A stretch of 43,995 nucleotides of DNA from an uncultured Bacteroidales bacterium (GTDB taxonomy: Bacteria; Bacteroidota; Bacteroidia; Bacteroidales; UBA932): contig CALUSM010000023.1 in NCBI GenBank assembly GCA_944323445.1, forward strand, positions 1 to 43,995. The letters run 5' to 3'. The position numbers and the translations under genes were made by a program. Within the stretch, counting starts at the first letter, position 1. Every line of letters begins with the position of its first letter. Shown piece after piece: positions 7,191 to 15,228 of the stretch. The notes below the pieces were generated by a model. It saw nothing but the letters and a program-made list of their open reading frames with translations, did no database searches and was not told the origin of the DNA.

Positions 7191-8375
7191 TCAGAATTTT
7201 CTCCATACCATCCTGTTGACGACGTTGGTGTAGCTCTGAATGAGCTTTACGACCTTTGTTGAGACGTTGGTGTCGGTGTAGTCGGGCACTGGTATTCCGT
7301 GGTCCCCCCTGCGGTTCATCTCCACGGCGGTGTCCACGGCCTGCAGCAGTGACCGCTGGTCTATGCCCGCGAGGATGAAGCACCCCTTGTCCAGGGCCTC
7401 GGGCCTCTCGGTGGAGGTCCTGATGCACACGGCGGGGAAGGGACGTCCTATGCCGGTGAAGAAGCTGCTCTCCTCGGGCAGGGTCCCGGAGTCGGACACC
7501 ACAGCGAAGGCGTTCATCTGGAGGCAGTTGTAGTCGTGGAATCCGAGGGGCTCGTGCCTGATGACCCTTCTGTCCAGCTCGAAGCCGCTCGACTCCAGTC
7601 TCTTCCTCGACCTCGGATGGCAGCTGTACAGCACGGGCATGTCGTATTTCCCGGCCATGGCGTTTATCGCGCTGAACAGGCTCGTGAAGTTCCGCTCGGT
7701 GTCGATGTTCTCCTCCCTGTGGGCCGAGAGGAGGATGTACTTCCCTTTCTCCAGCCCCAGCCTCCTGTGAATGTCCGAGGCCTCTATCTCCCTAAGGTTG
7801 TTGTGCAGCACCTCAGCCATCGGGGAGCCGGTAACGTACGTCCGCTCCTTCGGCAGGCCGCACTCGATGAGGTATCTCCTCGCGTGCTCAGAGTAGCACA
7901 GGTTAACGTCGGAGATGATGTCCACTATCCTCCGGTTGGTCTCCTCCGGAAGGCACTCGTCCTTGCACCGGTTCCCCGCCTCCATGTGGAAGATCGGGAT
8001 GTGGAGCCTCTTAGCGCCGATAACGCTCAGGCAGCTGTTCGTGTCGCCAAGCACCAGCACGGCGTCGGGTGCAGTCCGCACCATCAGCCTGTAGCTGCAA
8101 GCGATGATGTTTCCCACGGTGCTCCCAAGGTCGTCGCCGACGGCGTCCATGTAGACATCCGGGTCTCTGAGCTTCAGGTCCTTGAAGAATATCCCGTTGA
8201 GGTTGTAGTCGTAGTTCTGACCCGTGTGGGCAAGCAGGCAGTCGAAGTACTCCCTGCACCTGGTTATAACGGCCGCAAGGCGGATAATCTCGGGCCGCGT
8301 GCCGACGATGATCAGCAGCCTAAGCCTGCCGTCGTCCTTGAATCCTATGTCTGAGTAGTCGGTTCTGGTTTCCAT
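7191..8375 (-). CDS. capG: UDP-N-acetyl-L-talosamine 2-epimerase (CapG/FnlC/WbjD)
   Basis: Third enzyme of UDP-N-acetyl-L-fucosamine synthesis: a non-hydrolysing C2 epimerase converting the L-talo to the L-fuco sugar. The 394-aa product has the WecB-fold motifs VGTRPEIIRLA, HTGQNYD, VLGDTNS, HMEAGNRC, PEETNRRIVD, SAHREENID and SDSGTLPEES. The RCKDECLPEE and NGIFFKDLKLRDPD wording is that of the FnlC branch rather than of WecB. It starts 1 base after capF and is preceded in the operon by capE and capF, which confirms the L-FucNAc role. The gene is GC-rich, unlike the following glycosyltransferase. Confidence 0.92.
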   Translation of the reverse strand: METRTDYSDIGFKDDGRLRLLIIVGTRPEIIRLAAVITRCREYFDCLLAHTGQNYDYNLNGIFFKDLKLRDPDVYMDAVGDDLGSTVGNIIACSYRLMVRTAPDAVLVLGDTNSCLSVIGAKRLHIPIFHMEAGNRCKDECLPEETNRRIVDIISDVNLCYSEHARRYLIECGLPKERTYVTGSPMAEVLHNNLREIEASDIHRRLGLEKGKYILLSAHREENIDTERNFTSLFSAINAMAGKYDMPVLYSCHPRSRKRLESSGFELDRRVIRHEPLGFHDYNCLQMNAFAVVSDSGTLPEESSFFTGIGRPFPAVCIRTSTERPEALDKGCFILAGIDQRSLLQAVDTAVEMNRRGDHGIPVPDYTDTNVSTKVVKLIQSYTNVVNRMVWRKF

Positions 8376-8376
8376 A

Positions 8377-9579
8377 TTATTCTACTGGTAAGAAGTATGT
8401 GTCGGGTCTGTCCGGATTGAAGGACTCGTTGGCCCACATGAGAGTCACGAGGTCGTCCGTGTCCGAGAGGTTGATGATGTTGTGGGTGTAGCCGGGAAGC
8501 ATGTGGACGGCATCTATCCTCTCGCCGCTCACCTCGAAGTTCAGCACCTCGTCCGAGCCGATGCGCCGCTGCTGTATAAGGGCCCTGCCGCTCACCACGA
8601 TGAACAGCTCCCACTTGCTGTTGTGCCAGTGCTGGCCCTTGGTGATTCCCGGTTTAGAGATGTTGACGCTGAACTGGCCGCACTTCGAGGTCTTCAGTAG
8701 CTCCGTGAAAGAGCCGCGCCGGTCTGTGTTCATCTTCAGGGGAAATATCGCCTTCTCCTTCGGCAGGTAGCTCAGATAAGTGGAGTAGAGCTTCTTGGCA
8801 AAGGAACCCTCCGGTATCTCCGGCATGACAAGAGTCGAGGGCTGCTCCCTGAACGTCTCCAGCAGTTCCACTATCTCTCCGAGCCGCACGCGGTGTGTCA
8901 CGGGGCAGTAGCAGTACATGCCATTTTCATCGGCTATGGCGTCAATGCCGTCATAGCGGCATCTGTGCTCTTTGCCGACAAGGGCGGATATCATCTCGTC
9001 CACGAGGTCGTCGATGTACAGCAGCTCAAGTTCCACCGAAGGGTCGTTGACCTGTATAGGGAGGTCGTTGGCGAGGTTGTGGCAGAAGGTGGCTACCGCA
9101 GAGTTGTAGTTCGGACGGCACCACTTGCCGAAGAGGTTCGGGAACCTGTAGACCAGCACCCTGGCACCCGTTGCGGCTGAGTACATGAAGAACAGGTCCT
9201 CGCCCGCCTTCTTGCTCCGCCCGTATTCGCTGTCTCCGAAGCGGCCCGAGAGGGAGGCCTGGACCGAGGAGGACAGCATCACGGGGCAGGTGTTCCCGTA
9301 CTTTCTGAGTGTGTCGAGGAGGGTGGACGCGAAGCCGTAGTTGCCCTTCATGAATTCCCCGTTGTCCTTCGGGCGGTTCACGCCCGCGAGGTTGAATACG
9401 AAGTCGCAGTCGCGGCACCATGCATCCAGCTGCTCCGGGGTCGAGTCGAGGTCGTATTCATATATGGAGCCGATACTCAGGTCTCCGTAGTTCCGCGCCT
9501 TGCCGTCGCGGATGTTGCGCAGCTGGCATACAAGATTGCGCCCTACGAAGCCTTTCGACCCCGTAACCAATATGTTCAT
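8377..9579 (-). CDS. capF: Bifunctional UDP-sugar epimerase/reductase CapF (FnlB/WbjC)
   Basis: Second enzyme of UDP-L-FucNAc synthesis. CapF epimerises C3 of the CapE product in a C-terminal cupin and then reduces C4 with NADPH in an N-terminal short-chain dehydrogenase domain. The 400-aa product starts MNILVTGSKGFVGRNL (Rossmann loop at 6-13) and has SEYGRSKKAGEDLFF carrying the YxxxK pair. The C-terminal cupin (about 280-390) has GITKGQHWHNSKWELF and MLPGYTHNI, with the metal-binding histidines. It is separated from capE by a toxin-antitoxin module, which is unusual since capE-capF-capG are normally adjacent. Confidence 0.93.
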   Translation of the reverse strand: MNILVTGSKGFVGRNLVCQLRNIRDGKARNYGDLSIGSIYEYDLDSTPEQLDAWCRDCDFVFNLAGVNRPKDNGEFMKGNYGFASTLLDTLRKYGNTCPVMLSSSVQASLSGRFGDSEYGRSKKAGEDLFFMYSAATGARVLVYRFPNLFGKWCRPNYNSAVATFCHNLANDLPIQVNDPSVELELLYIDDLVDEMISALVGKEHRCRYDGIDAIADENGMYCYCPVTHRVRLGEIVELLETFREQPSTLVMPEIPEGSFAKKLYSTYLSYLPKEKAIFPLKMNTDRRGSFTELLKTSKCGQFSVNISKPGITKGQHWHNSKWELFIVVSGRALIQQRRIGSDEVLNFEVSGERIDAVHMLPGYTHNIINLSDTDDLVTLMWANESFNPDRPDTYFLPVE

Positions 9580-9603
9580 TAGAATTTAAGATAAAAAAGT
9601 TGA

Positions 9604-10014
9604 TTAGAGTATAATGCTCAGGAATTCGACCGGGGTCATGACCGGAATATCGGACGACGAGAAGTCCGCCAAATCTCTGGTTATAATGTAGTCCGCGCCC
9701 TCATTCCGGGCGATGAGGTACTGCACGCAGTCCTCCATGTCCTTCCAGCGAAGCGAGACGGCGCTCCTGATTACGGATTCGCCGGCTGCCGCGACATTCA
9801 TGTACTTGAGCAGGTCTGTCATGGCTGCATATATTTCGTCGGGGGACATGACCTTCCGTACGGCATACGCCAGATTGAGAAAGGAGATGTCCGATACAGC
9901 CAGCGACAGTTTTTTCTGCCTTGAGAGCTCAAGCAGGACAAGTTCATAACGGACCCACGGATGTCTGTTCAGAACCAGGTCGATGATGATATTTGTGTCG
10001 AGGAATATTTTCAC
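9604..10014 (-). CDS. PIN-domain toxin (VapC-like), TA module 2
   Basis: A 136-aa PIN-domain protein, probably an Mg-dependent ribonuclease toxin. Acidic residues fit the PIN active site: Asp6 (FLDTNIIIDL), a central acidic cluster (WKDMEDCVQYLIA) and Asp in ITRDLADF. Its ATG overlaps the antitoxin stop in ATGA (10011-10014). The pair stands between capE and capF in the same direction as the capsule operon. The sequence matches the Bacteroidetes 'type II toxin-antitoxin system VapC family toxin' layout. The target RNA is unknown. Confidence 0.87.
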   Translation of the reverse strand: MKIFLDTNIIIDLVLNRHPWVRYELVLLELSRQKKLSLAVSDISFLNLAYAVRKVMSPDEIYAAMTDLLKYMNVAAAGESVIRSAVSLRWKDMEDCVQYLIARNEGADYIITRDLADFSSSDIPVMTPVEFLSIIL

Positions 10015-10274
10015 AGCCCGTACTTCTCAGAAAAATACCTGTCCTTTTCCTCTTCAGGATCTATGCTGACGGCAGGATTGCCCGCGTGCCGTGTCACTGA
10101 CTTCACCTCTTCCGAGATATGGAAACGGCTTATCTTGTCCTCGACGGAGTCGTCGGATATCCAGCCGGAAAGGAAATTCTCAACGACTGAGGAAAGGTCC
10201 ACGCCCCTCTTCGTGGCGTAGACTGCGGCCTCCTCGAGCAGTAATCTGTTAATATGCAGAACTTCCTTTGACAT
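10011..10274 (-). CDS. DUF6364-like antitoxin, TA module 2
   Basis: An 87-aa protein with an N-terminal INRLLLEEAAVYATKRGVDLSSVVENFL segment (about 8-36) that reads as a ribbon-helix-helix DNA-binding unit. The 'YA-K-RGV-LS-VVENFL' wording is that of the DUF6364 antitoxin family. The acidic C-terminus (DPEEEKDRYFSEKYGL) probably wraps the PIN toxin. As usual for type II systems it precedes the toxin, overlaps it by four bases, and has its own promoter at 10294-10324, likely autoregulated. Family placement is from wording, not a search. Confidence 0.82.
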   Translation of the reverse strand: MSKEVLHINRLLLEEAAVYATKRGVDLSSVVENFLSGWISDDSVEDKISRFHISEEVKSVTRHAGNPAVSIDPEEEKDRYFSEKYGL

Positions 10275-10293
10275 ATCGACTCCGTTATGATTG

Positions 10294-10324
10294 CAAAGTT
10301 AACAAAATAATCGGGACACACAAC
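10294..10324 (-). promoter_or_regulatory. Internal promoter of TA module 2
   Basis: On the minus strand GTTG (10324-10321), a 19-base spacer and TAACTTTG (10301-10294) match the Bacteroidetes consensus with one -33 mismatch. The start would be near 10287, about 13 bases before the antitoxin ATG. It lies in the 58-base capE-antitoxin gap, so transcription from here continues naturally into capF and capG. Confidence 0.72.
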
Positions 10325-10332
10325 CTTCGGCG

Positions 10333-11406
10333 CTATTCCGACCGGATGTCGCGGGCCTTCGCCCTGGGTATCAGACCGAGGTCCTCCTGGATGAAGCGAA
10401 GGCGCAGAAGCTGCTCCTTCATGCCCTCGACGTCCAGCCGCCGCGTGTTGTGGCTGTGGTAGTCCTCGATGCGCGAGATGTCCTCGCTGCCCTCCCTGAA
10501 GAACTTGTCGTAGTTCAGGTCGCGCGTGTCGCAGGGAATGCGGTAGTAGTTGCCCATGTCTATCGCACGGGCCATCTCCTCCCTGGTCACCAGAGTCTCG
10601 TAGAGCTTCTCGCCGTGACGGGTACCGATGACCCTGACTTCGGTCTCGCCGTATCTGGGGTTGACTTTCGCGTATATCTCCTTCAGGGCCTGCGCAAGGG
10701 TGGCAAGAGTGGCCGCGGGAGCCTTCTGTACGAACAGGTCGCCGTTGTGGCCGTGCTCGAACGCGTATACCACGAGGTCCACCGCGTCGTCAAGGGTCAT
10801 CATGAAGCGCGTCATGTTCGGGTCGGTGATGGTAATGGGCTGGCCCTCCATCATCTGCTCCACCCACAGCGGTATCACGCTGCCGCGGCTGGCCATCACG
10901 TTGCCGTAGCGCGTGCAGCAGATGGTCGTGGCGGCGCCCTCGCCCAGCTCGCGGCCCTTGGCTATCGCGACCTTCTCCATCAGGGCCTTCGAGATGCCCA
11001 TCGCGTTGATGGGGTAAGCGGCCTTGTCGGTGGAGAGTACGACTACATTCTTGACACCGTGCTCGATGGCCGAGAGCAGCACATTCTCCGTGCCCTCCAC
11101 GTTGGTGCGCGTGGCCTCCATAGGGAAGAACTCGCACGAGGGGACTTGCTTAAGAGCGGCGGCTGAGAACACGTAGTCCACGCCGCGCATCGCGATGTCT
11201 ACGGACTGCTTGTTGCGCACGTTGCCGATGTAGAACTTGATCTTGGGGTTCTGCAGCCTATGACGCATGTCATCCTGCTTCTTCTCATCGCGGGAGAAGA
11301 TGCGGATTTCCTTGATGTCGCTGTCCAGGAAGCGGCGGAGGACGGCGTTGCCGAAGCTGCCCGTGCCGCCGGGGATTAATAAGATCTTATCTTTAAATAC
11401 AGACAT
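10333..11406 (-). CDS. capE: UDP-GlcNAc C4,6-dehydratase/C5-epimerase CapE (FnlA/WbjB)
   Basis: First enzyme of UDP-L-FucNAc synthesis: inverting 4,6-dehydratase that makes the 4-keto-6-deoxy-L-hexose nucleotide. The 357-aa soluble short-chain dehydrogenase has GGTGSFGNAVL at 13-23, DYVFSAAALKQVPSCE, VVLSTDKAAYPINAMGISKAL (the family's M-x3-K in place of Y-x3-K) and GTRHGEKLYETLVTREEM. It lacks the transmembrane segments of PglF/FlmA-type dehydratases. It follows the GT4 gene by 3 bases and precedes TA module 2. Confidence 0.94.
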   Translation of the reverse strand: MSVFKDKILLIPGGTGSFGNAVLRRFLDSDIKEIRIFSRDEKKQDDMRHRLQNPKIKFYIGNVRNKQSVDIAMRGVDYVFSAAALKQVPSCEFFPMEATRTNVEGTENVLLSAIEHGVKNVVVLSTDKAAYPINAMGISKALMEKVAIAKGRELGEGAATTICCTRYGNVMASRGSVIPLWVEQMMEGQPITITDPNMTRFMMTLDDAVDLVVYAFEHGHNGDLFVQKAPAATLATLAQALKEIYAKVNPRYGETEVRVIGTRHGEKLYETLVTREEMARAIDMGNYYRIPCDTRDLNYDKFFREGSEDISRIEDYHSHNTRRLDVEGMKEQLLRLRFIQEDLGLIPRAKARDIRSE

Positions 11407-11409
11407 AAA

Positions 11410-12606
11410 TTATAATTTATTGTTTATCATGCTTAGCAGTAGGGAAACCTGTCGCTTAGGATTTTTTTCTCGCTGTATGAACATCCTGGCTCCGTTCCCG
11501 AATTTCTCCAGTTCTACCTTAGGGATATTATAAACATCACGCATTTTATCTAAGAGTGATGTCTCTTGATTATCGCCTATCAGAAAGATGTGAGGCTTAT
11601 ATTCCTCCGGCAATGCAGGCAAGTCATACATTATGCATGGCGTACCGGATGCCATGTATTCCATAGTTTTAGACGGGAATGAGTATTTCGTATATTCTCC
11701 TGCACCAGTCCTGGGATTCACAAGAACCGTTGCTTCTTTCTGTTTTTTTAATACTTCATTGTGGGACAGTATTCCGAAATATTTTATACGGTTATCTTTC
11801 TCAGAGCATTCTCTCACAGATTCCTCTGCGTTTCCTTTTCCGCAAATCCACAAAATCAAATCATCACCTTCCAACTGCATGAATGAATGCAATAAATTCA
11901 AAATTCCATATCTCTTATCCAGGGTTCCGGTATAGCAGTACACAAATCCAGGATGTTTCATACACAATATATTATCGGAATAATTTGCGGATATCCCCTC
12001 GATTCTAACCCATGGCCGTGTCCCTACATTTAAAGCGTCATGCATCGCATCAGACAGCAGTACGAAAGAATCTGCTTTTTTTAAGCACCTATCGATTATT
12101 TTTTTATCGATTCTTTTCAAAAACCGGTATACCGTATTGCCCGACTCTGACATATACTGTGGAAGATCAGGGACTATCACACAAATATGAATATCTTTAA
12201 GTTTTTTCTTCAGTCCGCAACAGGCTAATAAAAAAGCTGATTTTAACGAATAAACAATTATTACATCCTTGTCGGACACTCTGCTATCCTTATTTAGGAA
12301 TTTGCTTAAGGAATAATAACGGGACACTAGGCCGAGCAAAGGAAATGTCTGAAAGAATAAAGACTTTCCTGAGATTGTCGGCGCGACGGTGAACGCACAT
12401 CCGGGAAGCGTCGCTTTTGAATAGTTTTTGGGGAAAGTTCCAACTGCTGGGAGCGTTATAATTTTAAGCTCGCAATTATTCTGTTTGAAGCCCTCTATAA
12501 AATTCCACTGCAAGCAGTTGGCCGCGTTGTCTATATTTCCCTTTGAATATTTAGAAATCACAAGCTCTATACTTCGGGAAAAGAGACTTCCAACAAAGTA
12601 ATACAT
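11410..12606 (-). CDS. Glycosyltransferase (GT4-like, GT-B fold)
   Basis: A 398-aa protein with a weakly conserved N-terminal half and a clear GT-B C-terminal half: FVYCYTGTLDKRYGILNLLHS, LILWICGKGNAE, and SFPSKTMEYMASGTPCIMY, the last being the GT4 EX7E-type donor site. It would add a sugar to the lipid-linked repeat unit. It is strongly AT-rich and stands just after a 293-base gap, and it precedes capE by 3 bases. Donor and acceptor cannot be told from sequence. Confidence 0.82.
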   Translation of the reverse strand: MYYFVGSLFSRSIELVISKYSKGNIDNAANCLQWNFIEGFKQNNCELKIITLPAVGTFPKNYSKATLPGCAFTVAPTISGKSLFFQTFPLLGLVSRYYSLSKFLNKDSRVSDKDVIIVYSLKSAFLLACCGLKKKLKDIHICVIVPDLPQYMSESGNTVYRFLKRIDKKIIDRCLKKADSFVLLSDAMHDALNVGTRPWVRIEGISANYSDNILCMKHPGFVYCYTGTLDKRYGILNLLHSFMQLEGDDLILWICGKGNAEESVRECSEKDNRIKYFGILSHNEVLKKQKEATVLVNPRTGAGEYTKYSFPSKTMEYMASGTPCIMYDLPALPEEYKPHIFLIGDNQETSLLDKMRDVYNIPKVELEKFGNGARMFIQREKNPKRQVSLLLSMINNKL

Positions 12607-12899
12607 AACTAGTAGTTTAGTTTAAGAATAAAGATATGGCTGGATTATGCAAAAGTAAGGTTTGATTATTCAAACTCCTAAGAGTCTCAGTATAAAATAC
12701 TATAATCAGAGGTTACCTCTTTGTCTAAATATTATGGTGAATAATTGAGAGCTTGGACAGTTATAGCTATCTATGACTCATAAAGACCCTATACTTTTGC
12801 AAACAATTTTTTAATTAATGACCGAAATTTGAACTATTTTCTAGAGCAAATTCCAAGTATGTATTATTTATACTGTCTGTAGTGACAATCAAATTGTCT
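12607..12899. other. 293-base AT-rich gap inside the capsule operon
   Basis: No coding frame, tRNA or clear promoter. A small hairpin GTTTGA-TTAT-TCAAAC (12660-12675) is followed on the minus strand by CTTACTTTTGC, which could weakly attenuate transcription. The same stretch includes a -7-like TACTTTTG (12657-12650) with no correctly spaced -33. It is the longest internal gap in the operon and may mark where a gene was lost or a cassette joined. Confidence 0.5.
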
Positions 12900-14087
12900 C
12901 TATCTAGCAATTAGAAGGATTTTAACACCTTTAAATAATTTATTAATAATTAGACAAAAGGTTTTATATAATAGATAAACAGCAGCACTTAGCGATGGGG
13001 TAGGGTAATTCTTTTTTATGTCATTAAATAGCCGTTCGCGATAAAACTTTTTTTGCTTCACAATATCTTTTGTCTCTGCGAGAGCAATTCCTTCATCATG
13101 TTTATTGTGTAATAGTAGAGACTGCTCAACAGGTTTCATAAGAGATGAAAAGTATATTAATGCTTTTTTTGTCTGTTTAGAAGTCAGCACCAAAGTTTTA
13201 CTATATGAAGATCTTGTACCCATTAGGTCTACATCAAAATCGTATTTCTGTAATGGAAGATTATAACGTTTGATGATATTTGCTTTTATTTCAAAAAAAG
13301 CATCATAAACAGATGAGGATTCTTCTAAACGGCATAGCCTGTAATTGTGATCGCAAATATCAAGAACATTCTGATAGCAATATAACCCTACTTTTCCATG
13401 CAGTCCTGCCTCACCCATATTTGTTATAAGGGACACCCTTGGCAGGACCATATAGTAATCCTTTTCTATCAAAAATTGTATAAAGATTTTTTTAAACGAT
13501 TTTGTCCATTTAGCAACATTGCTCGGCAGTAAGTCGAGCTGCGGCACGTATGTTTTTAAATAATTTTTAAATTCTATCCATTTATCCTTGAACCAAATAT
13601 TTCCCCAATAAGGATGTTGCAAAAAATATACATCATATCCGTCATATATTTGATAAAAACGTTCTCTAGTAAATTCACAAATAATGGGATTATATAAAGC
13701 ACAACCTGCCACTTTTGCATCATTGTTATAAAAGTCTACCAGTCTGGAAGACATTGTAAGAAGTGAGGGACTTACAAACAAATCATCTTCCAAAAAAATT
13801 ACATTTTTATATTCCTTTGTTCTATCCCCGGCCCAAATAAAATGTTTTACGAGACCTAATTTCTCTTGATGAACAATGACCTTTTTCCCTCCATGATTCC
13901 ATACAAAGGTGTTTGCTAAATCAATAATTTCAGAAGTCCCATGATTATCAATACTTATAATAAGATCGTATTTCGTTCCTCCAGGATTTGTTAATTGAGA
14001 CAAGGAGTATAATAAATTTTGTAATGGGACTAACCGATTATATGCTACGACAACGATTGCATTATCTTTAAACAAACTTGCTTCCAT
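12900..14087 (-). CDS. Glycosyltransferase (GT-A fold, GT2/GNT-I-like)
   Basis: A 395-aa protein starting with AIVVVAYNRLVPLQNLLYSL, the nucleotide-binding start of GT-A enzymes. NVIFLEDDLFVSPSLL at about 91-106 holds the metal-binding acidic motif (EDD in place of DxD), as in GNT-I-like bacterial capsule transferases. The middle has HPYWGNIWFKDKW and GEAGLHGKVG. The C-terminal 120 residues are not recognisable. It is very AT-rich. It follows the polymerase gene by 25 bases and probably acts on the same repeat unit; the sugar is unknown. Confidence 0.8.
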   Translation of the reverse strand: MEASLFKDNAIVVVAYNRLVPLQNLLYSLSQLTNPGGTKYDLIISIDNHGTSEIIDLANTFVWNHGGKKVIVHQEKLGLVKHFIWAGDRTKEYKNVIFLEDDLFVSPSLLTMSSRLVDFYNNDAKVAGCALYNPIICEFTRERFYQIYDGYDVYFLQHPYWGNIWFKDKWIEFKNYLKTYVPQLDLLPSNVAKWTKSFKKIFIQFLIEKDYYMVLPRVSLITNMGEAGLHGKVGLYCYQNVLDICDHNYRLCRLEESSSVYDAFFEIKANIIKRYNLPLQKYDFDVDLMGTRSSYSKTLVLTSKQTKKALIYFSSLMKPVEQSLLLHNKHDEGIALAETKDIVKQKKFYRERLFNDIKKNYPTPSLSAAVYLLYKTFCLIINKLFKGVKILLIAR

Positions 14088-14112
14088 AGCGTTATAGAAT
14101 TGAATATCTTTT

Positions 14113-15228
14113 TTATAATACTACTACATCAGGATTGTCATACGGATGATAATTTTCATCATATATACTTTTGAGAGTCAATATTTTCTCTGGGCAATAC
14201 ACTCGATTATTGCGCTGACCAATTAAAACTATCCATAATAGTACTACTAATGGAATGTATATAATAATTTTTGCCAGGTGCTTATCTATTAGCTGAGGGA
14301 TGAAACTGAATAATATTGGTAGAAAAATCGAGAACAACATGGCTAATCTATATGCAATTGGCAATGTCCCAGCAGATATATTTGCACAAATAATACTTAT
14401 TGTGGATAATTTTAAGGTCAAAATGCAACTGTCACTATCTTCTAAGTTCAAAATTCGTTTTTTATTCCATAATAAAAACAATACTATAATATGCATATAT
14501 ATATTCGAAATAGAAGTCTTACTATATGACATAGTATCATAATCTAGATAATCTATGTAATTAGAAATCATTAAGAGATTATGAATAATAGGTATATTGG
14601 ATACTGATTGTAAATCTAATACCCAAGATCCTAACAATAACACAGTCCAGAATAATGGGGAGTAATCATCTTTTTGCAAAAAATAAATGAATAATAATAG
14701 AGCGGCAGACTTATGAAAAAAGAATCCGATAAAAATAAAAACAAAAAATAATAGGCTTCTTTTTTTTATAAGATAATAATATGTTCCTAGTAGTATTATT
14801 GAAGCAGCTACATACTGCCTTACTATATTAAGAGAAGATAAATACAAATTCGTATATGTAAGAAAAACAAAAAAAGCGATATATGCATTTTTATATTGTC
14901 TATACACACTGAATGATAGTCCATAGATAATTATAGATGTAACCAAGAAAAAAATAACTGCTGAAAAACGAGTGTTGTAACAAAATGCTCCTAGGGCAGC
15001 TGCAAGCGGCTCTGTTAGTAATAAGCTTGCATGCTTCACGACATCTCGCTCACAGTATGATTTATATGCCGTATAATCCATCCCTAGCCCATCCCGAAAC
15101 GCTGCGAAGTATATAACAACAAAAAGTAATATGCAAAAAGATACATTCTTTGTCTGTTTTCTTTTTGATGTACTATAAACAAATATCAAAAGATATGTGA
15201 TAAAAAAGAACAGGCCCCAAATTAACAT
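14113..15228 (-). CDS. wzy: EpsG-family / Wzy-type O-antigen polymerase
   Basis: A 371-aa integral membrane protein with about ten hydrophobic segments, which would join lipid-linked repeat units at the outer face of the inner membrane. The wording FAAFRDGLGMDYTAYK (about 42-57), NIVRQYVAASIILLG and IGFFFHKSAALLL is typical of the EpsG/Wzy family in Bacteroidetes capsule loci. It overlaps the preceding beta-propeller gene by 7 bases. It is the most AT-rich gene of the window. Wzy genes are the least conserved of capsule genes, so assignment rests on motifs, topology and context. Confidence 0.85.
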   Translation of the reverse strand: MLIWGLFFFITYLLIFVYSTSKRKQTKNVSFCILLFVVIYFAAFRDGLGMDYTAYKSYCERDVVKHASLLLTEPLAAALGAFCYNTRFSAVIFFLVTSIIIYGLSFSVYRQYKNAYIAFFVFLTYTNLYLSSLNIVRQYVAASIILLGTYYYLIKKRSLLFFVFIFIGFFFHKSAALLLFIYFLQKDDYSPLFWTVLLLGSWVLDLQSVSNIPIIHNLLMISNYIDYLDYDTMSYSKTSISNIYMHIIVLFLLWNKKRILNLEDSDSCILTLKLSTISIICANISAGTLPIAYRLAMLFSIFLPILFSFIPQLIDKHLAKIIIYIPLVVLLWIVLIGQRNNRVYCPEKILTLKSIYDENYHPYDNPDVVVL

